Assembly (NCBI GenBank): GCA_029554925.1
Contig: JAKPUV010000688.1
Location: forward strand, 1 to 6,653
Direction: 5' to 3'
From: Candidatus Hydrogenedentota bacterium
GTDB lineage: Bacteria > Hydrogenedentota > Hydrogenedentia > Hydrogenedentales > CAITNO01
Length of the DNA: 6,653 nucleotides
The translations under genes and the position numbers were made by a program. The notes beneath the pieces are model-generated. The model was given only the letters and a program-made list of their open reading frames with translations, searched no databases and was not told the origin of the DNA. Positions 1-5,421 of the stretch are shown one piece after another. The first letter of the stretch is position 1. Every line of letters starts with the position of its first letter.

Positions 1-2225
1 AGGGAGAGGGCGAGCCCGGCACGCCGTGCCCCGTGCTGGACGCGCTGGACATCCCGGCGATCCTGGGGTATGTGGTTCCGCTTCTCGACCGCGACGGCGA
101 TGGCGGGCTGTCCCTCGCGGAAATCCAGGCGGTCTACGCCGGCCTTGACCCCATGTACTTCACGATTGTGGACCTGAACCGGGACGGCAAGGTGACCGCC
201 GCGGAGCTGGGCACGCTGGTCAACATCCTTCCGCTGGACCAGTTGCTTGGCGGCATTGACCCGAACGGCGACGGGGTTTTCTCCTACGACGAGGTGTCGG
301 AGTACATTCCGGAGACGCTCTTCGGCGTGCTCGACGCCAACGCCAACGGCGTGGTTGACTGCGAGGACGTGGCCGCGCTGCTGGCGGGCGGCTGGATCCC
401 CTTCGAGGGCGAGCCCCCTGTGGATCCGGACGCCTGCCCGATTCCCCCGCTGGCCGACGTGCTGGCGGAGGTCGTTCTGGCCCTGGCGGACACGGACGGC
501 GACGGCGGCGTGAGCCCCGCGGAGGTTCAGGCCGTGTACGAGGCCTTTGATCCGTCGTGGTTCGGCCTGATGGACGCCAACGGCGACGGGCTGGTGGACG
601 CCGTGGAACTGCGCCGCATTGCGGGCACGCTTCCCCTGGACGATGTGCTGGGCGTCGTGGACGCCAACGGCAACCGCGCCATTGAATACGGCGAAGTTGC
701 CGCCTTTGTCACACCCGAGCAGTTCGCCGGAGTGGACGGGAACGGCGACGGCGTGTTCGACTGCCTGGATGTGGCGGCCCTGGTGCCCGGCGAGGGCGAG
801 CCGGAAGGGGAGGAGGGCGAACCGGAGGGCGAGGGCGAGCCCGGCGAGGGTGAGCCGGAGGGCGAGGGCGAGCCCGGGGACGTCTGCCCGATCCCGCTGG
901 ACGAGAACCTGCTGCTGCGCACCCTCCTGATCCTCTTTGACGGCAACCGTGACGGCGTGATTTCGCCCGCCGAGTTGGGGACCCTCGGGGTGCCCCCGGC
1001 GATGTTTGCCCAGTTCGACGGCAACGCGGACGGCGTGCTTGACTTGGTCGAGCTCCGCCGGGCGCTGCGCGCGGCGCAGGCCCTCGGCGTGATGCAGGCG
1101 GACCTCAACGACAACGGCGCCCTGGAGTACGCGGAGGTCTCCGCGTATGTGTCGCCGGCCCAGTTCGCCCTCGTGGATGTCAACGCCGACGGCGTGCTCG
1201 ACTGCCGCGACTTCGAGGGGATTTCCCCCGTGGAGGGCGAGCCGGAGGGCGAGGGCGAGCCCGGAGAGGGCGAGGGCGAGCCGGGCACCCCCGAGGACTG
1301 GCTGCTGCGGCTGCTTGAGCGGCTGCGCGCCTCCGGCGACCTGGCCGCGCTTCTGCGCGAGGCCTTTGCGCTGCTCGACGCCGACGGCGACGGCGCCCTT
1401 TCCTATGAGGAAATCACCGCGCGCTTCTCCCTGCCCGCGCCGGTGTTCGCCGCCCTCGACGCCAACCGCGACGGTCTGATCACGGCCGCCGAAATCGCGG
1501 CCTTCATCGGCGCCGGGCCCGGCCCGCAGCCCGTGCGGGTGGACTTGACCCGCGCGATCGGCGGCCGGTTCAACGGCCAGTTCTTTGTGCCCGGCGAGCC
1601 GGTGCTGGTGACCGTGCGCCTGGTGAAGCGCGGGGCGGGCCTGCTTGATTCCCTCAGCCTGCTGGAGGTGCTGCCCGCCGGATGGACCATCACCAGCATC
1701 GTCAGCACGGCGGGCGGCGCTGCCGCCAAGGCCGACGGCGTGAACAACGCCCTTTCCCTCACCTGGGCGGGGACCATGCCCTTCCCGATCGAGGTGGTCT
1801 ACGAGGCCCTGCCCGCCGTTGACGCGCCGCGCATCGGCGCCTTCGCGGGCCAGGCCGACTACACCGCCGCCTCGGGCCAGGCCTTCTCCACGGGCGTCAT
1901 CCCGACCGTCGTCGCGCGGGCGCTGCCGCCCGAGCAGGCCCACACCGCCGACACCAACCGCGACTGGCGCATCTCGCTGGCCGAGCTGCTGCGCGTGGTG
2001 CAGCTCTACAACGCCGGCGGCTACCGCGCCGCCGACGGCACCGAGGACGGCTTCGCGCCGGGCCGCGGGCCGCTGGGCGCGCTCCTGCACAGCGCGGACA
2101 TGGACGGCGACGGCAACATCGGCATCTCCGAGCTGCTGCGCACCATCCAGCTCTTCAACGCGCCCGAAGGCGCCTATTACGTCGGGGACGGCACCGAGGA
2201 CGGATACGTGCCCGGCGTCTACTAA
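1..2225 (+). CDS. Modular EF-hand/dockerin-like calcium-binding surface protein with EGEP linkers, 5'-partial
   Basis: Probable exported calcium-binding surface or matrix protein; no enzymatic domain is visible. The frame is read from base 3 and is open to the left edge, where it encodes an EGEP linker followed by Cys-Pro. The GTG at 33 is therefore an internal Val and the gene is 5'-truncated. Counting that Val as residue 1 (730 residues), I see 16 twelve-residue D-x-[ND]-x-[DN] loops starting at residues 19, 47, 76, 101, 153, 181, 210, 235, 303, 329, 357, 382, 449, 476, 640 and 689. They form three four-loop modules and one two-loop half module (to about 500), joined by Glu/Gly/Pro linkers. 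Residues 501-635 look like a beta-sandwich (VPGEPVLVTVRLV, LLEVLPAGWTITS) resembling DUF11-type domains. The last 95 residues are two dockerin-like repeats. No transmembrane helix, LPxTG or PEP-CTERM motif ends it. Loops at 210 (Arg at position 6) and 640 (Trp at position 6) are non-canonical. The fold call is confident; the role is inferred. Confidence 0.9.
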   Translation, partial: GEGEPGTPCPVLDALDIPAILGYVVPLLDRDGDGGLSLAEIQAVYAGLDPMYFTIVDLNRDGKVTAAELGTLVNILPLDQLLGGIDPNGDGVFSYDEVSEYIPETLFGVLDANANGVVDCEDVAALLAGGWIPFEGEPPVDPDACPIPPLADVLAEVVLALADTDGDGGVSPAEVQAVYEAFDPSWFGLMDANGDGLVDAVELRRIAGTLPLDDVLGVVDANGNRAIEYGEVAAFVTPEQFAGVDGNGDGVFDCLDVAALVPGEGEPEGEEGEPEGEGEPGEGEPEGEGEPGDVCPIPLDENLLLRTLLILFDGNRDGVISPAELGTLGVPPAMFAQFDGNADGVLDLVELRRALRAAQALGVMQADLNDNGALEYAEVSAYVSPAQFALVDVNADGVLDCRDFEGISPVEGEPEGEGEPGEGEGEPGTPEDWLLRLLERLRASGDLAALLREAFALLDADGDGALSYEEITARFSLPAPVFAALDANRDGLITAAEIAAFIGAGPGPQPVRVDLTRAIGGRFNGQFFVPGEPVLVTVRLVKRGAGLLDSLSLLEVLPAGWTITSIVSTAGGAAAKADGVNNALSLTWAGTMPFPIEVVYEALPAVDAPRIGAFAGQADYTAASGQAFSTGVIPTVVARALPPEQAHTADTNRDWRISLAELLRVVQLYNAGGYRAADGTEDGFAPGRGPLGALLHSADMDGDGNIGISELLRTIQLFNAPEGAYYVGDGTEDGYVPGVY
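789..878 (+). repeat. Low-complexity Glu-Gly-Glu-Pro linker repeat (linker 2)
   Basis: In-frame low-complexity tract coding for about 30 residues of Gly-Glu-Pro repeats between EF-hand modules 2 and 3. A perfect 23-base direct repeat occurs at 822-844 and 855-877, with starts 33 bases apart, so a copy-number change would keep the frame. The peptide is highly acidic, has no hydrophobic residues and should be extended, acting as a flexible or calcium-responsive spacer. It is flanked by Cys244 and Cys285 of the encoded protein (numbering from Val at nt 33). Confidence 0.9.
1233..1286 (+). repeat. Low-complexity Glu-Gly-Glu-Pro linker repeat (linker 3)
   Basis: An 18-codon Glu-Gly-Pro tract between modules 3 and 4. 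Bases 1242-1264 are a third perfect copy of the 23-base repeat found at 822-844 and 855-877. The last 14 bases of that repeat also occur at 6-19, in the linker that runs off the left edge. The DNA identity between linkers exceeds that between the modules they join, which suggests recent slippage or gene conversion. Confidence 0.87.
1941..2222 (+). repeat. Duplicated dockerin-like C-terminal tail
   Basis: Two tandem repeats close the EF-hand protein, at residues 637-685 (nt 1941-2087) and 686-730 (nt 2088-2222). Both read H-[TS]-A-D, a calcium-type loop, then E-LLR-x-[VI]-Q-L-[YF]-N-A, a Tyr-containing stretch, and D-G-T-E-D-G-x-[AV]-P-G. The loops resemble type I dockerin loops, but each ends in Glu and the following helix differs from cellulosomal dockerins. 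From memory, tails of this kind recur on otherwise unrelated secreted proteins of Hydrogenedentes-like bacteria. A role in surface attachment or sorting is inference. Confidence 0.75.
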
Positions 2226-2248
2226 GCGCGCAAAACCACGGACACCCG

Positions 2249-2289
2249 CCGCGCCGGCGCCCCAAAAGGGACGCCGGCGCGGTTCTTTT
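2249..2289 (+). terminator. Rho-independent terminator after the EF-hand protein gene
   Basis: A 15-base left arm (2249-2263) and a 15-base right arm (2268-2282) pair with a single C-A mismatch around an AAAA loop, and the tract TTCTTTT follows at 2283-2289. The stem is almost entirely G-C. It begins 23 bases after the TAA at 2223-2225. No T-run lies directly beyond the stem on the minus strand, so it should act only on plus-strand transcripts. The rest of the 105-base gap (2226-2330) holds no gene that I can see. Confidence 0.9.
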
Positions 2290-2330
2290 CAGGCTGGTTT
2301 TCCGCGCCGGTTTCGGGGTAGAGTTGGGGG

Positions 2331-4022
2331 GTGAAGACGGCCCCAACCACGGGACGGATGCCCATGCCGGTGACAGCCCTTGTTTTGCTCGCCTGCGCCC
2401 ACGCCGCGCTTGTTCCCCCGCCCCCGGGCGCGGGGTGGAACGTGCGCGACCACGGGGCGAAGGGCGACGGAGTCGCGCTGGACAGTCCGGCGGTGCAGGC
2501 GGCGGTGGACGCGTGCGCGGCGGCGGGCGGGGGCACGGTGCTCTTTCCGGCGGGGGTGTATGTCTGCGGCACGGTGCGCCTCAAGAGCGGGGTGATGCTC
2601 TGGTTGGACCACGGCGCAACCATTCTCGGCAGCCGACGGCGCGCGGACTATGACGACTATGAGACGCTGGATTTCGAGAACGACGCCGACCATGAGACCA
2701 CCTACTTCAACCTGTCGCTGATCCGCGCGGAGGGCGCGGAGCGGATCGGGGTCGCTGGATTTGGCGTGGTGGACGCCAATTTCAAGAAGCGCGGCGGCCC
2801 GAAGGCGCTGGCCTTCAAGCGGTGCCATTTCGTGGAAATCCACGGAATTACGATCCGGAACATTCCGAACTACGCCGTCAGCCTGCTGGGCACGGACGAC
2901 GTGAACATTGACGGGCTGACCATCCTCAACGGGTACTCCGACGGCATAGACCCCGATTCCTGCCGGAACGTCCGCATCAGCAGCTGCCGCATTTCCACCA
3001 TTGACGACGCCATCGTGCCCAAGGCCAGCTTCGCCCTCGGCGAGCGCCGCGCCTGCGAGAACATCACGGTCACCAACTGCGTCCTGTCCACCGTCTGCAA
3101 CGGGTTCAAACTGGGCACCGAGTCCGGCGGCGACTTCCGCCGCATCTCCTTCAGCAACTCCGTGGTCACGGGATACGGCGACCACCGCCCCGCCATCTCC
3201 GGAGTCTCCATCGAGTCCGTGGACGGATCCCGCATCCGCGACATCGCGGTCTCCAACATCACCATGCACCACGTGAGGTCGCCCCTCTTTGTGCGCCTGG
3301 GCAACCGGGGCCGCGACCTGCCGGAACCCGTGCCGGGAAGCATCGAGCGGGTGATGGTGTCCAACATCGCCGCCACCGGGGCGTCTCTGCCGTGCATCAT
3401 CGCGGGGATTCCCGGCCACCCCGTGCGCGGGGTCACCGTCTCCGGCCTGCGTGCCGCGTGGAAGGGCGCCGACCCCGCGCTTGCCGTCGGGGAGGCAGTG
3501 CCCGAAGAGGAGGCGTCCTACCCCGACGCCTACATGTTCGGTCCCCTGCCCGCCTACGGCCTCTACTGCCGCCACGCCGAGGACGTCGTGCTGGAAAACC
3601 TGCGCCTGTCCTGGGAGGAGGGTTTCTGGCGCCTCGGCGTCACGCGGAAGTACAAGGAGGTCCGGTGGCCGGCCGACTACGGTATGCCGGATCCGGCTTC
3701 CCCCGCAGACCCCGGTCCGGCGGCGTGGTTTGAGGACACGGCGCGGCTTCGTCTGACGGGCTTCGATCCTCGGCCCGCGCCGTCGGGCGCGCCATTGGTC
3801 CGCTTTCATGACGTGCGGTCGGCGCTCGTGTCCGGATGCGCCCCCGAAGCGGGTGCGCGGGTCTTTGTGGACGTGACGGGCGGCAACGCGGCAAACGTGC
3901 TGCTTGCGGGGAATCTGCTTCCCGGGGGGACCGCCCCCTTCACCGTGTCACCGGAAGTTCCTGCGGGCGCGGTGCGTTTGAGCGAGACAGGGAAAGACGC
4001 CCCCGGCGGGGCCAACCAGTAA
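2331..4022 (+). CDS. Secreted GH28-family (polygalacturonase-like) right-handed beta-helix protein
   Basis: Likely exported glycoside hydrolase of the pectinase (GH28) beta-helix fold, 563 residues. GTG at 2331 is chosen because it supplies Lys2 and Arg9 before the hydrophobic core (about 13-22). A Sec cleavage after AHA (residue 25) is plausible, though LLAC ending at Cys22 could be a weak lipobox. The ATGs at 2358 and 2364 would leave an uncharged leader. The start of the fold is textbook: HGAKGDG at 41-47, then GGGTV-LFPAGVY at 66-77 and DHGATILGS at 93-101. The substrate cleft has YSDGIDPDSC (202-211) and IDD (224-226), supplying the three acidic residues of GH28 catalysis. The usual GHG is CNG (256-258), and the RIK position appears to be SIE (293-295). 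FGPLPAYGLYCRH (403-415) is a motif I associate with bacterial GH28 proteins. About 95 extra C-terminal residues continue beta-type repeats. Substrate unknown; catalytic activity is likely but not certain. First gene of a three-gene operon. Confidence 0.88.
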   Translation: MKTAPTTGRMPMPVTALVLLACAHAALVPPPPGAGWNVRDHGAKGDGVALDSPAVQAAVDACAAAGGGTVLFPAGVYVCGTVRLKSGVMLWLDHGATILGSRRRADYDDYETLDFENDADHETTYFNLSLIRAEGAERIGVAGFGVVDANFKKRGGPKALAFKRCHFVEIHGITIRNIPNYAVSLLGTDDVNIDGLTILNGYSDGIDPDSCRNVRISSCRISTIDDAIVPKASFALGERRACENITVTNCVLSTVCNGFKLGTESGGDFRRISFSNSVVTGYGDHRPAISGVSIESVDGSRIRDIAVSNITMHHVRSPLFVRLGNRGRDLPEPVPGSIERVMVSNIAATGASLPCIIAGIPGHPVRGVTVSGLRAAWKGADPALAVGEAVPEEEASYPDAYMFGPLPAYGLYCRHAEDVVLENLRLSWEEGFWRLGVTRKYKEVRWPADYGMPDPASPADPGPAAWFEDTARLRLTGFDPRPAPSGAPLVRFHDVRSALVSGCAPEAGARVFVDVTGGNAANVLLAGNLLPGGTAPFTVSPEVPAGAVRLSETGKDAPGGANQ

Positions 4023-4026
4023 GGGA
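4021..4026 (+). promoter_or_regulatory. Shine-Dalgarno site for the ceramidase-fold gene
   Basis: AAGGGA lies 8 bases before ATG 4035 and overlaps the stop codon of the preceding gene (4020-4022). It supports ATG 4035, rather than the in-frame ATG at 4050, as the start. The overlap suggests translational coupling within the operon. Confidence 0.7.
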
Positions 4027-4034
4027 AGAAGACG

Positions 4035-5417
4035 ATGCGCAAAAACGGCATGACACGGCGGGGGTTTCTGGGCGCGGCCGCGGGGTCGCTGGCGGCGCTG
4101 AGCGGGCGCGCCCTGTCCGCCGAGTCCGGCAAGGCGGAAGGCGGACGCGTGGCGACGTTCTCCTGCGACATGACGCCGCCCCTGGGCACGCCGTGGTACC
4201 CCAGCTACAAGGGACTGGACACCATCGAGCAGCCGCTTCAGGGCAAGGGGATTGTGCTGGAGCACGGCGGCGAGCGGCACGTTCTCTGCGTGGTGGACTG
4301 GTGCGAGCTGTGCAACGACGACCACCGCCGCTTCTGCGAGGCCATCGCGGCGGCCGCCGGCACCGCGCCGGACCGGGTCGCGGTGCACACGGTGCACCAG
4401 CACACGGCGCCCATGGCGGACCTGAAAGCCTTCGTGATGCTGAAGGACGTCCCCTCCCCGCCGCCCGTTCCCACCGCGGAGGCCTTCAGCGGGCCGCTGG
4501 CACGGCTGGAGGCGGCGGTGCGGGAGGCCTGCGGGCGGCTGGAGCCCTACGACCGCATCGGCACCGGTCAGGCGCAGGCCGAACGGGTGGCTTCCAACCG
4601 CCGGGTGCCCCTTGGCGACGGCAAGGTGGGCTTCCGCGCGAGTTCCTGCAAGGAACCCGCGTTGATCGAGGCCCCGGAGGGGGTCATTGACCCCTATGTT
4701 AAGACGGTGACGTTTGCGCGGGGCGACAAACCGCTTGCGCGGCTCCATTACTACGCCACCCATCCCCAGAGCTTCTACTGGGACCCGCGCTCCAGCATAG
4801 ACTTCCCCGGCATGGCCCGCGAGGCGCTGGAGAGGGAGGAGGGGGTGTTCCAGGCGTACTTCACCGGCTGCGGCGGGAACATCGCGGCCGGCAAATACAA
4901 CGACGGCACGCCGGAGGCGCGGCAGGGGCTCTATGAGCGCCTGCTCGCCGCCATGCGCGCCTCCGCAGCGTCCACGGTCTACACGCCCGCGGGGCCTGTG
5001 GACTGGAAAACCGTCCCCGTCGCCCTGTCCCCGCGCGTGGACGCGGGGTTCACAGGGCCGGAGCTGCGCGCCCGCATGCTGAACCCGGACGGCACGCCCA
5101 ACGACCGCATCTGCGCCGCCATGGTGCTGGCCTGGCAGGCGCGGGCGGCGGAGCCGCTGGTCTTCAGCCGTCTGCGGGTCGGCGGGGTGGACATTGTCCA
5201 CCTCCCCGGCGAAATGGCCGTCGAGTTTCAGCTCCTCGCCCAGACACTGCGCCCGGACGCCTTTGTGGCCGTGGCGGCCTACGGCGACTGCGGCCCCGCC
5301 TACATCAACCCCGAACGCTTCACCGCCGAGGGGGGCTATGAGCCCACGGCGTCCCACGTGGTGCCCGAATCCGAGATGGCGGTGCGCGACGCCCTCCAGT
5401 CGCTGCTGGCGGGATGA
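4035..5417 (+). CDS. Tat-exported neutral/alkaline ceramidase-fold hydrolase
   Basis: Probable exported metal-dependent hydrolase of the neutral/alkaline non-lysosomal ceramidase fold, 460 residues. The leader has the twin-arginine motif TRRGFLG (7-13), an Ala-rich core and a likely cleavage near ALSAES (about 26-31). Family landmarks appear in order: TPPLGTPW (47-54), KGIVLEHGG (71-79), VVDWCEL, the His cluster HTVHQHTAP (118-126), ATHPQSFYWDPRSS...DFPG (241-259), FTGCGGNIAAG (276-286), HLPGEMAVEFQL (389-400), and YGDCGPAYINPERF...GGYEPTAS ending at residue 440. In characterised ceramidases, zinc is held by His residues from the first two segments plus Glu and Tyr near the C-terminus. By position, a His of 118-123, His243, Glu393 and Tyr423 are my candidates. 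Classical bacterial ceramidases are about 650 residues with an extra C-terminal beta domain, which is absent here. The true substrate is therefore open; glycolipid, N-acyl sugar or another amide or ester are possible. Its position between two beta-helix genes suggests work on a polysaccharide or glycoconjugate. Confidence 0.8.
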   Translation: MRKNGMTRRGFLGAAAGSLAALSGRALSAESGKAEGGRVATFSCDMTPPLGTPWYPSYKGLDTIEQPLQGKGIVLEHGGERHVLCVVDWCELCNDDHRRFCEAIAAAAGTAPDRVAVHTVHQHTAPMADLKAFVMLKDVPSPPPVPTAEAFSGPLARLEAAVREACGRLEPYDRIGTGQAQAERVASNRRVPLGDGKVGFRASSCKEPALIEAPEGVIDPYVKTVTFARGDKPLARLHYYATHPQSFYWDPRSSIDFPGMAREALEREEGVFQAYFTGCGGNIAAGKYNDGTPEARQGLYERLLAAMRASAASTVYTPAGPVDWKTVPVALSPRVDAGFTGPELRARMLNPDGTPNDRICAAMVLAWQARAAEPLVFSRLRVGGVDIVHLPGEMAVEFQLLAQTLRPDAFVAVAAYGDCGPAYINPERFTAEGGYEPTASHVVPESEMAVRDALQSLLAG

Positions 5418-5421
5418 CGCC

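Larger units (their letters stand above)
27..1532 (+). repeat. Tandem protein-level EF-hand modules (3 full and one half)
   Basis: Three diverged copies of a module of about 135-150 codons start at nt 27, 435 and 885. Each begins Cys-Pro-[IV], carries four calcium-type loops in the same order, and ends in an acidic Gly/Glu/Pro linker. A two-loop half module follows at about 1293-1532. The loops keep position-specific features. The third loop of each full module has Tyr at position 10 (SYDE, EYGE, EYAE). The fourth has D-C at positions 9-10 and ends in Asp rather than Glu (DCED, DCLD, DCRD). This register shows that the whole four-loop module, not the single loop, is the unit that was duplicated. 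Confidence 0.82.

Noticed and set aside
33..35. GTG at 33 as the start of the EF-hand protein
   Set aside because: The frame is open upstream to the edge and encodes the same EGEP-linker and Cys-Pro pattern seen before modules 2 and 3. There is no signal peptide after this GTG.
822..1264. Regularly repeated 23-base units as a possible CRISPR array
   Set aside because: The repeats are in-frame low-complexity codons with irregular spacing and no unique spacers.
527..1288. Minus-strand frame rich in Ser-Pro-Gly repeats
   Set aside because: It is simply the reverse complement of the EGEP linker codons and EF-hand modules.
1941..2222. True cellulosomal type I dockerin
   Set aside because: The loops end in Glu, the helix signature differs, and no cohesin or scaffoldin is in view, so only dockerin-like is claimed.
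2319..2324. TAGAGT as a -10 promoter element for the GH28-like gene
   Set aside because: There is no acceptable -35 at 16-18 bases, and the transcript would start essentially at the GTG. Too weak to annotate.
2289..3809. 506-codon open frame on the minus strand
   Set aside because: Antisense shadow of the GH28-like gene; it also runs across the plus-strand terminator region and shows no domain.
4050..4052. Alternative ATG start for the ceramidase-fold gene
   Set aside because: ATG 4035 has the well-spaced AAGGGA site and adds Arg2 and Lys3 before the twin-arginine motif; 4050 leaves no ribosome site at good spacing.
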